Shown in pieces: positions 26,404 to 36,095 of a stretch of 64,000 bases of DNA. The notes beneath the pieces are model-generated. The model ran no database searches, was not told the DNA's origin, and worked only from the letters and a program-made list of their open reading frames with translations. The DNA lies in the NCBI RefSeq assembly GCF_006539825.1, contig NZ_BJNT01000008.1, forward strand, positions 62,001-126,000. The letters run 5' to 3'. Position 1 is the first letter of the stretch; every line of letters begins with the position of its first letter. This DNA comes from Corynebacterium variabile. Its GTDB lineage: Bacteria; Actinomycetota; Actinomycetes; Mycobacteriales; Mycobacteriaceae. The translations under genes were made by a program, and so were the position numbers.

Positions 26404-27104
26404 GCGTCCTGACCTTCACCGGAGCCGCGGTCGAGCCACTGTGGAGCCACCTCGACCTCGCCGTGGAACCCGGCGAGTTCCTCACCGTGCTGGGCCCCAA
26501 CGGCGTCGGCAAGTCGACCCTGCTCGGGACCGTCCTGGGCACCCGGAAACTCACCGCCGGCCGTGTCGACACCCCGGAGCGCATCGGCTACATCCCCCAG
26601 CAGCAGATGGCGGACCCGGATCTGCCGGTCCGCGTCCGTGATCTCGTCGGGCTGTCCATCGGACACGGGATGTGGCGCAACCGGCGCCCCTCCCGCTTCG
26701 TGGTGAACGACGCCCTGGCCCAGGTCGGCGCCGCAGGCCTGGCCGACCGTCGGATCGGCACCCTGTCCGGTGGTCAGCAGCAGCTGGTCCGCCAGGCTCA
26801 GGCCCTGGCCGGTGATCCGGAGCTCCTGCTCTGTGACGAGCCCCTGCTCAGCCTCGACCTGCGCACCCAGCGCGCAGCCGTCGACCTGCTCGACCGACGG
26901 CGCCGCGAGCACGACACAGCCGTCGTCTTCGTCACCCACTCCATCAACCCGGTCCTCGATGTCACCGACCGGATCCTCTATCTCGGGCCCAACGACCACA
27001 TCACCGGCACTGTCGGGGAGGTCATGCGCAGCGACGTCCTGTCGGCGCTGTACGGTACCCGGGTCGAGGTCGCCGAGGTCAACGGGAAGCTGGTGGTGGT
27101 GTGA
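26400..27104 (+). CDS. znuC: zinc/manganese ABC transporter ATP-binding protein
   Basis: This 234-residue ATPase has all nucleotide-binding motifs: Walker A GPNGVGKST (about residues 35-43), Q-loop GYIPQQQ, signature LSGGQQQLVRQA, Walker B LLLCDEPLLSLD and H-loop VVFVTHS. Its GTG start overlaps the znuA stop and its stop overlaps the znuB start (GTGA in both cases), so the three subunits are translated together. It energises uptake through ZnuB. Confidence 0.92.
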   Translation: MSVLTFTGAAVEPLWSHLDLAVEPGEFLTVLGPNGVGKSTLLGTVLGTRKLTAGRVDTPERIGYIPQQQMADPDLPVRVRDLVGLSIGHGMWRNRRPSRFVVNDALAQVGAAGLADRRIGTLSGGQQQLVRQAQALAGDPELLLCDEPLLSLDLRTQRAAVDLLDRRRREHDTAVVFVTHSINPVLDVTDRILYLGPNDHITGTVGEVMRSDVLSALYGTRVEVAEVNGKLVVV

Positions 27105-27991
27105 GTACCTGGGATCTTCTCCAGGTCGATTTCGTGCAGAACGCCCTGTGGGCGTCCCTGCTGCTCGGGATCGTCTCCGGGGCCGTCGCCCCTCTCATCG
27201 TCATGCGCAAGATGAGTTTCGCCGCCCACGCCACCGGCGAGCTGGCCCTGATGGGTGCCGCCGCTGCACTGCTGCTGGGCGTCAGCGTGACGGTCGGCGC
27301 GGTGGCGGGCGCCGTCCTGGCGTCCCTGGTCCTGGCACTGCTCGGCATGCGCGAGCAGGATTCCACCACCGGCGTGGTCCTCGCCTTCGGCATGGGCCTG
27401 TCCGTGCTGTTCATCTACCTCTACCCGGGACGCACCTCCGAAGCCTATGCCCTGCTCACCGGGCAGATCGTCGGAGTGTCCGGGGCATCACTGGGGACGC
27501 TCGCCGTGGTCACCGCGGTCGTCGTCGTGGTCGTCGGGGTGCTGTGGCGACCGCTGCTGTTCTCCACGGTCGACCCGGTACTCGCCGCGGCCTCAGGTGT
27601 GGAGGTCAAGCTGCTCGCCGCGGTCTTCGCGATCATCATCGGTGTGGTCGCCTCCCAGGGCGTGCAGGTCGTCGGTGCCCTGCTGCTGCTCGCCCTGCTC
27701 ATCACCCCGGGCGCCGCCGCGGTGAAGGTGACGGCGAATCCGGCGCTGGCCGTGGTGCTTTCGGCGTGCTTCGCGGTGGCCTCCGCCGCCGGTGGCCTGG
27801 TGCTGTCTCTGGGGCCGGGTCTGCCGGTGAGCCCCTTCGTCACCTCCATCAGTTTCGCGATCTACCTGGTGTGCCGCATCGTCGGTTACCTGCGGGGACG
27901 CAACGTCTCCCGCGACACCTCGCGGGACGCCGCGGATCTTCCGCTGGAACCCGCCGAGGCGGAGCCGGGTGCCGGCTCACACCATCACTGA
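27101..27991 (+). CDS. znuB: zinc/manganese ABC transporter permease
   Basis: This 296-residue ABC-3 family membrane subunit has eight to nine hydrophobic segments. Conserved parts are ALWASLLLGIVSGAVAPLIV, MRKMSFAAHATGELALMGAA, TGVVLAFGMGLSVLFIYLYP and the late GVVASQGVQVVGALLLLALL followed by TPGAAA. The cytoplasmic C-terminal tail is acidic and ends GAGSHHH, a possible metal-binding end. It ends 6 bp from the end of the convergent broken lipoprotein gene. Confidence 0.92.
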   Translation: MSTWDLLQVDFVQNALWASLLLGIVSGAVAPLIVMRKMSFAAHATGELALMGAAAALLLGVSVTVGAVAGAVLASLVLALLGMREQDSTTGVVLAFGMGLSVLFIYLYPGRTSEAYALLTGQIVGVSGASLGTLAVVTAVVVVVVGVLWRPLLFSTVDPVLAAASGVEVKLLAAVFAIIIGVVASQGVQVVGALLLLALLITPGAAAVKVTANPALAVVLSACFAVASAAGGLVLSLGPGLPVSPFVTSISFAIYLVCRIVGYLRGRNVSRDTSRDAADLPLEPAEAEPGAGSHHH

Positions 27992-27997
27992 GCGTGC

Positions 27998-28810
27998 TCA
28001 CCGGGCATCCTCACAGACCATGAGGTAGGCGCGCAGTCCGGCGGGAACGTCCTCTCGGTCGAGCCGTCCCTGTGTGTAGCAGGGGTAGCCGGTGGCCTCC
28101 GAGGTACCGTCCGCGGGGAAGTCCCTCCACAGGTAGCCGCCGAGATAGAAGTTGCGTACATTATCCGTCTACCACTGCCCGGCGCGCATCCACAACCCGT
28201 CGCACCAGATGAGCGTGTCGAGGTCGCCGGTGCCCGCGGTGCGGTGCAGGGCGTCGATGGAACAGGGCTCGGGCGGCTGGTCGCGGTCGCACCAGGGCAG
28301 CAGCGCCCGGACGCCGGCGGGCGCACCGATCTGCTGCAGGCGATCGGTGGAATAGCACGCGGTACCGGTCGTGGGGTTCACACTGTCTGCGGCGAAGCCG
28401 ACCCAGCCGTGGTCGCGGTGCATGAAGACCCTGTCGAGCGAGTCGTCACTGCCCTGGGAGACGGCCCCGTCGCCGTCGCAGTGCGCGACCCCGACGATGT
28501 CTCCGGGATCGTCGCATTAGGTCTGCGACAGTGCCTCGAGGCTGCAGCGGTCGTCGACGGGGTCTCCGCCGCCGCCGTTTCCACCACCACCGCCGGGTGT
28601 CGGCTCGCCGACGGCGATCCCGTCACCCCCGGTTCCGGCCTCTGCGGTGGTGCCCGTGGTCGTCCGGGCAGAGGTCGAGGTGGATGTCGTGGATGAGATG
28701 GTCGATGTATCAGCTCCGTCCCCGCTGTCGGAGCAGGCCGCCGCGGAGACCCCCAGAAGTAGTGCGCCGACGACGGCCGCGGCGCGGGACATGATGGTCG
28801 TGGTGGACAT
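27998..28810 (-). pseudogene. two-domain lipoprotein gene interrupted by in-frame TAA and TAG
   Basis: From ATG 28810 the frame encodes a signal peptide with lipobox SAAAC, a Ser/Thr-rich linker, a Gly-rich linker and then two copies of a Cys-containing domain of about 85 residues. Copy 1 starts DDRCSLEAL and has FMHRDHGWVGFAADSVNP and CYSTDRLQQIGAP. Copy 2 starts CSIDALHRTAGTGDLD and has YLGGYLWRDFPAD and CYTQGRLDREDVPAGLRAYL. In-frame stops lie at 28517-28519 (TAA, copy 1) and 28169-28171 (TAG, copy 2), and the final TGA at 27998-28000. No frameshift is seen, and the reading stays coherent after both stops. Nonsense decay is the simplest reading. Family not recognised; the paralog next door is also broken. 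Confidence 0.7.
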
Positions 28811-28878
28811 GACAGCCTCCTTCAGCTGCTTACGTCCTGACCATCGTCATACGCCCTCCCCGTGCATCACCCCCGCTG

Positions 28879-29386
28879 TCACTGCTCAGGGGTGGCGGTC
28901 ATCGTCCCGGACGGTTCCGGATCGGTGTCCATGCAGGTCGTCAGCTGTTCCCGGGCCGCATCCGGCACCCCGAGTTGGGCGAGGTAGTCGGCGGTGTAAC
29001 ACTCGTGACCGACACCGGGATTCGAGCTGTCCGCGGCGGAGACGACCCAGCCGTGCTCCCGGTGCATGAACGGCTGGTTGAGTTAGGCCGGGGAATTGCC
29101 GGAGACCGCCCAGTCCCCGTCGCAGTAGTCGACGCTGCCGACCTGTGCCACCTCTCCCCCGAAGGCCTGCTGGAGGGCTTCGACCGGGCAACGGTCGTCC
29201 ACGGGTCCGCCTCCGCCGTCATCTCCATCTCCGCCCCCGCTCCCGCTCCCGTCTCCGCCGCCACCGCCGTCGGAACCGCCACCGGGCGTCCGCGTCCGGA
29301 CTGTCGTCCGAGCACGCGGACAGTGACGCCGCAAGAAGGACCGCACCGGCAATGACGGTGGTGTGGGCGAACTCTCTGGTGAACAT
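28879..29386 (-). pseudogene. one-domain paralog of the neighbouring lipoprotein, with frameshift and in-frame TAA
   Basis: ATG 29386 begins a signal peptide with lipobox LSAC. The mature part continues in another frame: a Gly-rich linker, PVDDRCPVEALQQAFGGEVA, and YCDGDWAVSGNSPA followed by TAA (29083-29085). Beyond the stop it resumes with LNQPFMHREHGWVVSAADSS and CYTADYLAQLGVPDAAREQL. The frameshift lies in the linker near 29290-29310. It shares the pattern CDGxW, HGWVxxAADSxNP and CYxxDxLxxxGxP with both domains of the upstream gene. Two lesions make a working product unlikely. Confidence 0.7.
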
Positions 29387-29464
29387 GGGAGACCCCTTTC
29401 CTGGAAGTCTCCCCGGTCTACCTTTCGTTCACTGCTGTTCTCTACCCCCTGCCCGGAGCCGAGG

Positions 29465-30595
29465 TCAGAACCGGGCGCGGAAGAACTGCGACGCACGCGG
29501 CAGCTCGGACCGTGGTACCCGCAGGTCAGCAGCGGCCTTCGCCGCCCAGTGCGGGTTGACCAGGGCAGCACGGCCGACAGAGACTGCGTGGGCCTGCCCG
29601 GTCGCCAGCACCGTCTCCGCCTGCAGTGCGTCCTCGATGAGCCCCACCGCGGAGACGACTGCGGCGTCCTCCCCGAGACCTTCCTCGGCCAGCGCCTCGG
29701 TGACCGCCACAGCCAGCGGCACCTGGTAGCCGGGGCCGACCGGGATGGTCGAACCGTCGGTGAGACCACCCGAGGAGACGTCGATCCAGCTGATCTGCCC
29801 CGCAGCCACCAGGTCTCGCAGCACGGACGCAACCTCCTCCACCTGCAGTCCGTCCTCGACCCAGTCAGTGCCGGAGACCCGGATACCCAGCGGCTTCGAG
29901 TCCGGCCACACCGCGCGGACCGCGGCGACGACCTCGCGCAGCAGCCGGGAGCGCCCGGCAAGTTCCCCGCCGTAGCCGTCGGTGCGGGTGTTCGTCAGCG
30001 GGGAGAGGAACTGGTGGATCAGGTAGCCGTGGGCGGCGTGGATCTGGACCACGTCGTAGCCGGCAGCGTCCGCCCGGCGCGTCGCTTCCACGAAGGACGC
30101 CACGACCCGGTCGATCCCCTCCTGCGTCAACTCCTCGGCAGGGTCCAGGTCCGGGAGCACCGGTCCGTCGACAGCACTGACGGTCTGCCAGCCACCCTCG
30201 GCGGCCGGCACCGTCGTACCGGGGAACCCGGGAAGCATCGGCCAGGTGGACGCCTTGCCGCCGGCATGGGCGAGCTGCACCCCGGCCGCCCGGCCCTGGC
30301 CGTGGATGAAGTCGACGAGGCGGGCATGCGCCGGGATCTGGTCGTGGTCCCACAGGCCGAGGTCACGCGGCGAGATCCTGCCACGGGCCTCCACCGCCGT
30401 CGCCTCGGCGACGACCAGACCGAACCCACCGGCCGCCAGGGCACCGAGGTGGGAGAGGTGCCAGTCGGTGGGCACGCCGTCGGTGTCGTCCACCGCGTAC
30501 TGGCACATCGGTGCGACGAAGGCGCGGTTGCCCACCTCCAGTCCGTGACCATCGGGCGTGGGCAGGGTGACGGGAGTGAAGAGGAGATGGCTCAT
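29465..30595 (-). CDS. NADH:flavin oxidoreductase, old yellow enzyme family (YqjM-like)
   Basis: This 376-residue FMN enzyme reduces activated C=C bonds of enones and related compounds with NAD(P)H. The start ATG 30595 gives [12 protein letters not shown]. Family marks are RAFVAPMCQYAVDDTDGVPT with the Cys typical of YqjM-type members, VVAEATAVEARGRISPRDLG, QLAHAGGKAS, YDVVQIHAAHGYLIHQFLSP with the substrate-binding His pair, NTRTDGYGGEL, GIRVSGTDWVEDG and the phosphate-binding end AHAVSVGRAALVNPHW. It is divergent from the DUF3021-like gene, whose frame overlaps its 5' end. The natural substrate is unknown. Confidence 0.92.
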   Translation of the reverse strand: MSHLLFTPVTLPTPDGHGLEVGNRAFVAPMCQYAVDDTDGVPTDWHLSHLGALAAGGFGLVVAEATAVEARGRISPRDLGLWDHDQIPAHARLVDFIHGQGRAAGVQLAHAGGKASTWPMLPGFPGTTVPAAEGGWQTVSAVDGPVLPDLDPAEELTQEGIDRVVASFVEATRRADAAGYDVVQIHAAHGYLIHQFLSPLTNTRTDGYGGELAGRSRLLREVVAAVRAVWPDSKPLGIRVSGTDWVEDGLQVEEVASVLRDLVAAGQISWIDVSSGGLTDGSTIPVGPGYQVPLAVAVTEALAEEGLGEDAAVVSAVGLIEDALQAETVLATGQAHAVSVGRAALVNPHWAAKAAADLRVPRSELPRASQFFRARF

Positions 30596-31025
30596 ACCGT
30601 GGTGCAACGCACGGGAACACGCCCCGATTCCCGACCTATCCTGGAGGTACAAACTCCCCCTGAAAGCCGCGCTGCTGGCCGGAATCCCCCTGGTCATCAT
30701 GACTGCGATCGGCGCGTCCGTGCTGATGCAGGGACAGACCGCCGACCGCCGGTCCACCCTCGCCGTCGGCGTCATCGTCGCCGCCGTCTCCGGCGGCACG
30801 GTGATCTACCGGATCGACCGGTGGTCACTGCCGAAGCAGTCGCTGGCACACCTGGAGCTGATGGCCCTGTTTCTCAGCGGCTGGTTCCCCCTGGACTCCG
30901 CCGCCGGAGTCCTCGCCGTGATCGGGATACTCGCCGCCACCGGAGCGGTCCTGTGGACGGCGGTCTACACGGCCTTCCGGCTGATCAGCGCTGGCGGACC
31001 CGACGCTGACGGGCGAACTCGCTGA
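30558..31025 (+). CDS. DUF3021-like membrane protein
   Basis: The frame encodes a small membrane protein with four helices: [51 protein letters not shown] and [20 protein letters not shown]. The order and the [15 protein letters not shown] segment resemble DUF3021. The start is unclear. ATG/GTG codons near 30558 lie inside the 5' end of the divergent oxidoreductase. GGAGG at 30643-30647 stands 12 bp before a CTG at 30660, which would give LKAALLAG and about 121 residues. The 3' end overlaps rlmB tail-to-tail by 41 bp. Confidence 0.6.
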   Translation: MGRVTGVKRRWLIPWCNAREHAPIPDLSWRYKLPLKAALLAGIPLVIMTAIGASVLMQGQTADRRSTLAVGVIVAAVSGGTVIYRIDRWSLPKQSLAHLELMALFLSGWFPLDSAAGVLAVIGILAATGAVLWTAVYTAFRLISAGGPDADGRTR

Positions 31026-31941
31026 GCACCACACCTGCGGCGACCGAGGCGTTGAGCGACTCGACCGTCGAGGTCATCGGGATCGAGAGGATGTCGTCGC
31101 AGGTCTCCCCCACCAGACGCGACAGACCCTTGCCCTCGGAACCGACCACGACGACCACCGGGTCGGTGCCGTCGTAGGTGTCGAGGGTGTGACTGCCACC
31201 GGCGTCGAGACCGACGACCTGGTAACCGGACTGCTGGAACTTCTTCAGCGAACGGACCAGGTTCGTCGCACGGGCGACGGGCAGCCGGGCGGCGGTACCG
31301 GCGGAGGTACGCCAGGTCACCGCGGTCACGGAGGCCGAACGACGCTCCGGGATGACCACACCGTGGCCACCGAACGCGGCGACGGAGCGGATGACCGCGC
31401 CGAGGTTGCGCGGGTCGGTGATGTTGTCGAGGACGACGATGAGCCCGGGGCGTCCTGAATCCTTCGCCCGCTCGATGAGGTCGTCGTCGGCGGCGTACTT
31501 GTACGGCGGGACCTGCAGGCCGATGCCCTGGTGCATACCGTTGCCGGTCATCCGGTCCATCTCGTCGCGGGCGACCTCGAGCACCGGGATACCGCGCTCA
31601 GCGGCGGTGTGCACGGCCTCGGAGAGCCGGTCGTCATTGCCGGTCCCCAGGGCCACGTAGAGGGCGGTCGACGGGACATGGGCGTGGAGGCACTCGATGA
31701 CCGGGTTACGCCCGACCACGAGCTCCGGAGTGTTGTCCGGGTCCTTCTTCGCCTGGCGTCCGGAATCCCGGCGCTCAGCGGCCTTCTTCGCCTTGTACTT
31801 CGCGTGGTAGACGCGGTCCTCCGCCTTCGGAGTGGCCTTCTTGCCCTTGAGCCCCCGCCGGACCTGACCGCCGGACCCCTTCGTCGATCCCTTGCGTTCG
31901 GTCTTGCGCACCGCACCGCGGCGCTTGTCGTTTCCTGCCAT
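30985..31941 (-). CDS. rlmB: 23S rRNA 2'-O-ribose methyltransferase, TrmH/SpoU family
   Basis: This 318-residue SPOUT methyltransferase is expected to modify G2251 of 23S rRNA (RlmB type). A long Lys/Arg-rich N-terminal extension (residues 1-68) precedes the substrate-binding domain ([18 protein letters not shown]). The knotted catalytic domain follows, with motif 1 [20 protein letters not shown], motif 2 [15 protein letters not shown] and motif 3 [20 protein letters not shown]. The likely start is ATG 31941; ATG 31950 is also possible. In other actinobacteria it directly follows cysS. Here an MFS gene on the opposite strand lies between them. Confidence 0.9.
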   Translation of the reverse strand: MAGNDKRRGAVRKTERKGSTKGSGGQVRRGLKGKKATPKAEDRVYHAKYKAKKAAERRDSGRQAKKDPDNTPELVVGRNPVIECLHAHVPSTALYVALGTGNDDRLSEAVHTAAERGIPVLEVARDEMDRMTGNGMHQGIGLQVPPYKYAADDDLIERAKDSGRPGLIVVLDNITDPRNLGAVIRSVAAFGGHGVVIPERRSASVTAVTWRTSAGTAARLPVARATNLVRSLKKFQQSGYQVVGLDAGGSHTLDTYDGTDPVVVVVGSEGKGLSRLVGETCDDILSIPMTSTVESLNASVAAGVVLSEFARQRRVRQR

Positions 31942-31984
31942 GGGGGCCATCCTAACGGTCTGTACCGGTCAACCTCTATTCCCG

Positions 31985-32014
31985 ACCTGTTGCCACCTGT
32001 TGCTACCTGTTCCT
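31985..32014. repeat. three tandem 10-bp repeats in the rlmB/MFS promoter region
   Basis: The units read ACCTGTTGCC, ACCTGTTGCT and ACCTGTTCCT, head to tail, between the divergent rlmB and MFS starts (31941 and 32045). One unit equals one DNA turn, so repeated protein contacts on one face are possible. Slippage is the simpler explanation. Confidence 0.6.
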
Positions 32015-32044
32015 CACGCGACGGTCAGGGTACCCTGATCCGTC

Positions 32045-33460
32045 ATGGAAACCACTCCACCATCTCCGTCATCCCCGACGCCGGTCTCCACCGGATCACT
32101 CAGCCGCACCGAACGCCTCGACCGGCTGCCGGTGACGAGGAAGCACACGAAGCTGCTCACCGGCTCCGGCATCGGCTGGGCGCTGGACGCCATGGACGTC
32201 GGCCTCATCGGTTTCATCATGGCCGCCCTGACCGTGCACTGGGACCTCTCCCAGACCGAAACCTCGTGGATCGCCTCCATCGGGTTCATCGGCATGGCCC
32301 TCGGCGCGACCTTCGGCGGTCTGCTCGCCGACAAGTTCGGCCGACGCCACGTCTTCGCGATCACCCTGCTGGTCTACGGACTGGCGACCGGGGCAGCGGC
32401 CCTGTCCACCGGACTGGTCATGCTGCTGGCCCTGCGCTTCGTCATCGGACTGGGCCTGGGGGCGGAGCTGCCCGTGGCGTCCACCCTGGTCTCGGAGTTC
32501 TCGCCGCGCGCGATCCGCGGCCGGATGGTCGTGCTGCTCGAGGCGTTCTGGGCGGTCGGTTGGATCGCCGCGGCGATCATCGGCACGGTGCTGGTGCCGC
32601 TGGGCGACGACGGCTGGCGCTGGGCCTTCGCCGTGGGCATCGTCCCGGCCGCCTATGCGCTGGTGGTGCGGCTGACCCTGCCGGAATCGGTGCGCTACCT
32701 CGAATCGAAGGGACGCCACGAGGAAGCGGAGACCACGGTCCGCGAGTTCGAGGCGAGTGAGCCGACCGCGGGGTTCCTGCAGGCGTCCGCCGCGTCCGCC
32801 GCCGACCGCGTCCTCGACGAATCCCAGCAGGACGCCGCGATCATCGGGGACGCCGCTTCCACGGAACCGGTGACCTCCATCTGGGCGCCGTCGATGCGGA
32901 AGCGCACTGCCGCATTCTGGACCGTGTGGTTCTGCATCAACCTCAGCTACTACGGGGCGTTCACGTGGATCCCGTCGATCCTGGCGTCCAACGGGTACTC
33001 CCTGGTGAAGTCGTTCACCTTCACGCTGATCATCACCGTCGCGCAGCTGCCCGGCTACGCGTGCGCGGCGTGGCTCATCGAGAAGTGGGGACGCCGCGCC
33101 ACCCTCACCGCCTTCCTCGTCGGTTCGGCGTGCTCGGCCGGTCTCTACGGTCTGGCGGACGCGGAGTGGTCGATCATCGTCGCCGGCTGCCTGCTCTCCT
33201 TCTTCAACCTCGGTGCGTGGGGCGCGCTGTACGCGGTCGGCCCGGAGCTCTACCCCACTCCGTTGCGGGCGACGGGCACGGGCGCGGCGACCGGTTTCGG
33301 ACGCATCGCCTCGATCATCGCGCCACTCATCGTGCCTCCCCTGCTGGTCTTCGGTGGCACGGGGATCCTCTTCGCCCTGTTCGGCGTGGCCTTCGCGATC
33401 GCTGCGGTGGCCGCGTTCACCCTCCCGGAACTCAAGGGAACGGCCCTGGCGGAGCGGTAG
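32045..33460 (+). CDS. MFS transporter of the NiaP/SV2-like branch
   Basis: This 471-residue permease has 12 helices. The N-terminal LSRTERLDRLPVTRKHTKLL and GIGWALDAMDVGLIGFIMAA match the sugar-porter-related branch that contains the niacin transporter NiaP. The loop motif between helices 2 and 3 is GGLLADKFGRRHVF, then GLGLGAELPVASTLVSEFSP and LPESVRYLESKGR. A charged central loop (about residues 225-290) separates the halves. The later GPELYPTPLRATGTG is also typical. Nicotinate is a plausible substrate, but aromatic acids are equally possible. It diverges from rlmB and converges with cysS across hairpin C. Confidence 0.75.
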   Translation: METTPPSPSSPTPVSTGSLSRTERLDRLPVTRKHTKLLTGSGIGWALDAMDVGLIGFIMAALTVHWDLSQTETSWIASIGFIGMALGATFGGLLADKFGRRHVFAITLLVYGLATGAAALSTGLVMLLALRFVIGLGLGAELPVASTLVSEFSPRAIRGRMVVLLEAFWAVGWIAAAIIGTVLVPLGDDGWRWAFAVGIVPAAYALVVRLTLPESVRYLESKGRHEEAETTVREFEASEPTAGFLQASAASAADRVLDESQQDAAIIGDAASTEPVTSIWAPSMRKRTAAFWTVWFCINLSYYGAFTWIPSILASNGYSLVKSFTFTLIITVAQLPGYACAAWLIEKWGRRATLTAFLVGSACSAGLYGLADAEWSIIVAGCLLSFFNLGAWGALYAVGPELYPTPLRATGTGAATGFGRIASIIAPLIVPPLLVFGGTGILFALFGVAFAIAAVAAFTLPELKGTALAER

Positions 33461-33561
33461 GGGTTCCCCGCCTTCGCTCCTTTCCTTGTCTACTTTTGCT
33501 GACCTCCTCCTGCCTGCCTTCGCCTGCTGTTCCTCCCAGCCTTCGCGCTACCCCCGTGCAG

Positions 33562-33632
33562 CATGTCTGCGACACTCACAAAATCCCGGTTCAGTGGCAC
33601 AGCAGGCACGAAAAGTGAGTGCCGCAGACATG
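33562..33632. repeat. imperfect hairpin C between MFS gene and cysS
   Basis: CATGTCTGCGACACTCAC (33562-33579) is complementary to GTGAGTGCCGCAGACATG (33615-33632) at 17 of 18 positions, with one A-C mismatch and a 35-nt loop. A separate terminator-like stem follows immediately at 33632. A pyrimidine-rich tract precedes it (33470-33545). Confidence 0.75.
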
Positions 33633-33667
33633 AAGCCCCTCACCGCACGCTGGCGGGGAGGGGCTTC
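33632..33667. terminator. bidirectional terminator-like stem before the end of cysS
   Basis: GAAGCCCCTC (33632-33641) pairs perfectly with GAGGGGCTTC (33658-33667), and the 16-nt loop can extend the stem with CCGC/GCGG. It lies between two convergent genes, so it probably ends transcription of cysS and possibly the MFS gene. Confidence 0.65.
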
Positions 33668-33715
33668 GGCGCAGAGGGGCTCAGCAGTAAGGAACGGGAC
33701 GCAGCGGCTGTACGG

Positions 33716-35140
33716 CTACCCCAGCGACCAGGTCGCCCCGTCGGCGGAGTCCGCGACGGCGATACCGGCGTCCTTCAGGCGGTCACGCACGGCGTCCGCG
33801 GTAGCCCAGTCCTTCTCCGCACGCGCGGTCGCCCGGCGCTCCAGCTCCGCCTTGACCAGCACGTCGAGTGCACCGATGGCCTCGTCGGACGCCCCGGCGC
33901 CGATGCCCTGACCACGACCCTTCGAGTCCTCCCCGGCCCAGGTGTCCGACAGCGGGTCCACCCCGAGGACGCCCATCATCGCGCGCACCTCACCGGCGAT
34001 CCGCTGCACCGCGGCAGTGTCACCGGCGTCGAGGGCGGCATTGCCCTCGCGCACGGCGTCCTGGATGACGGCGAGCGCGGTCGGCACGCCGAGGTCGTCG
34101 TCGAGGGCCTCCTCGAACGCCGGACGCCAGGCCCCGGCCACCACAGCTTCAGCACCCAGCAGTTCAACAGCCCGGTCGAGGAACTTCTCGATCTTCCGGA
34201 AGCCGGCGGCGGCATCCTGCAGGGCCTTCTCCGAGTACTCCAGCATGGAACGGTAGTGCGCCGAGCCGAGGTACCAGCGCAGCTCGATCGGCCGCACCTG
34301 GGTCAGCACGTTCGGCACGGAGAGTACGTTGCCCAGGGACTTGGACATCTTCTCCCCCGACATGGTCACCCAGCCGTTGTGCATCCAGTGGTTGGCGAAG
34401 GCGTCCCCGGCGGCATGCGCCTGGGCGGCCTCGTTCTCGTGGTGCGGGAACTGCAGGTCCATGCCACCGGCGTGGATGTCGAAGGCACCGCCGAGGTACT
34501 TGTTCGACATCGCCGAGCACTCGATGTGCCAGCCGGGGCGGCCGAAGCCCCACGGGGTCTCCCAGCCGGGCTCGCCGGGCTTGGCGGCCTTCCACATCGC
34601 GAAGTCGCGCGGATCCTCCTTGCCGGGGGCGGCGTCCTCACCCTGGTCGAGCTCGTCGAGCTTCTGGTGCGACAGGAAGCCGTAGTCCGGCACCTGCGCG
34701 GTCCGGCAGTACACGGACCCGTCCTCGGTGGCGTAGCCGAGACCGTTGTCGATGATCCGTCGGATGTAGGCGATCATCTCCGGGACATGCCCGGTCGCGC
34801 GCGGCTCGATGGACGGCGGGGTGACGCCCAGCAGGTCGTAGGCGCGGGTGAAGGCGCGCTCGTGGGTCGCGGCCCACTCCCACCAGGGGCGGTTGTTCTC
34901 GGCGGACTTGGCGAGGATCTTGTCGTCGATGTCGGTAACATTGCGGACGAAAGCGACGTCGAGCCCCTTGGCCGCCAGCCAGTTGCGCAGGATGTCGAAG
35001 GCGACACCGGAACGCACGTGCCCGATGTGCGGGATGGACTGCACGGTCGCACCACACAGGTAGACCGAGGCATGCCCCTCCTGCAGCGGAACGAAGTCAC
35101 GGAGTTCACGGGTCGCGGTATCGAAGATGCGCAGAGTCAC
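33716..35140 (-). CDS. cysS: cysteinyl-tRNA synthetase
   Basis: This 474-residue class I synthetase charges tRNA-Cys. The HIGH motif is within [19 protein letters not shown], with the zinc-binding CGATV just before it. [10 protein letters not shown] and [18 protein letters not shown] carry further active-site and zinc residues, and [14 protein letters not shown] is conserved. KMSKS occurs in [16 protein letters not shown]. The start is GTG 35140 ([16 protein letters not shown]). In relatives ispD-ispF-cysS-rlmB follow carD. Here ispD and ispF are absent, and a FAH-family gene diverges from cysS with only 24 bp between starts. Confidence 0.96.
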   Translation of the reverse strand: MTLRIFDTATRELRDFVPLQEGHASVYLCGATVQSIPHIGHVRSGVAFDILRNWLAAKGLDVAFVRNVTDIDDKILAKSAENNRPWWEWAATHERAFTRAYDLLGVTPPSIEPRATGHVPEMIAYIRRIIDNGLGYATEDGSVYCRTAQVPDYGFLSHQKLDELDQGEDAAPGKEDPRDFAMWKAAKPGEPGWETPWGFGRPGWHIECSAMSNKYLGGAFDIHAGGMDLQFPHHENEAAQAHAAGDAFANHWMHNGWVTMSGEKMSKSLGNVLSVPNVLTQVRPIELRWYLGSAHYRSMLEYSEKALQDAAAGFRKIEKFLDRAVELLGAEAVVAGAWRPAFEEALDDDLGVPTALAVIQDAVREGNAALDAGDTAAVQRIAGEVRAMMGVLGVDPLSDTWAGEDSKGRGQGIGAGASDEAIGALDVLVKAELERRATARAEKDWATADAVRDRLKDAGIAVADSADGATWSLG

Positions 35141-35164
35141 ACCGTCATTGTAGGAGAGAAGCAG

Positions 35165-36031
35165 ATGAAACTTGCCACAGCCCGGATCGACGACGCAGGA
35201 ACCGTCGCCACCGTCCTCGTCGATGACGCGGACGCCACCACCGTCACCGGACGCATCGTGGAGCGCTGCGATCTCGGCACCCTGCTCTCCAAGACGCCCG
35301 GTGACCTCACCGCGAAGGTGGACACCGGCCTACGCCGCGACGGCGCAGAGGTCACCCTGGACCCCGCCGATCTCCTCCCGCTGATCCCCCGGCCCGGTAA
35401 GGCACTGTGTGTCGGACTGAACTACCGGGAACACATCGTGGAGATGGGGCACCCGGTCCCCGACCATCCGACCCTGTTCGCCAAGTTCGCCACGGCCCTG
35501 ACCGGTCCATTCGCCGAGGTCACCGTGCCGGAGCACCTCGCGGCGAAGGCGGACTACGAGGGTGAGCTGGTGGTCGTCATCGGACGCCGCCTGCCCGGTG
35601 CAGTCGGGGGCGCCTCCGAGGAGGAGGCGCGCGACGCCATCGCCGGCTACGCCGTCGGCAACGACTTCTCACAGCGGGACTGGCAGTACCGCACCCAGCA
35701 GTGGCTGCAGGGCAAGAACCTCGACGCCTCCTCCGCCCTGGGGCCGTGGCTCACCACAGACGTCGACCCGGTGGCCGAAGGTGCGGTGCTGCGCACCTGG
35801 GTCAACGGGGAGCTCCGCCAGGAGCACTCCACCACCGATCTGGTGTTCAAGCCGGTGGACCTGGTGCGCTACATCTCCGAGTTCACGACCCTGGAGGCGG
35901 GCGACGTCATCATCACCGGCACCCCCGAAGGCGTGGGTGCCGGTTCCGACCGTTTCCTCGCAGACGGCGATGAGGTCACCGTGGAGATCGACGGACTGGG
36001 TTCGGTGAAGACGACCGTCCGCATCGGGTGA
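35165..36031 (+). CDS. fumarylacetoacetate hydrolase family protein
   Basis: This 288-residue FAH-fold enzyme is likely a hydrolase, isomerase or decarboxylase acting on acyl-pyruvates or 2-oxo acids. It starts at ATG 35165 ([12 protein letters not shown]). Metal-binding and catalytic blocks are [34 protein letters not shown] (metal-binding Glu residues), [28 protein letters not shown] and the late [11 protein letters not shown]. Many relatives act in aromatic degradation, but no such pathway lies here. The gene stands where ispD/ispF are expected, in the opposite direction to cysS. Confidence 0.88.
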   Translation: MKLATARIDDAGTVATVLVDDADATTVTGRIVERCDLGTLLSKTPGDLTAKVDTGLRRDGAEVTLDPADLLPLIPRPGKALCVGLNYREHIVEMGHPVPDHPTLFAKFATALTGPFAEVTVPEHLAAKADYEGELVVVIGRRLPGAVGGASEEEARDAIAGYAVGNDFSQRDWQYRTQQWLQGKNLDASSALGPWLTTDVDPVAEGAVLRTWVNGELRQEHSTTDLVFKPVDLVRYISEFTTLEAGDVIITGTPEGVGAGSDRFLADGDEVTVEIDGLGSVKTTVRIG

Positions 36032-36095
36032 TTTTGCTAGGGTCAGCTAAGAACTGACGTCTACCGTCGAGCACCTGACATCCTTTCCAAGGAGA

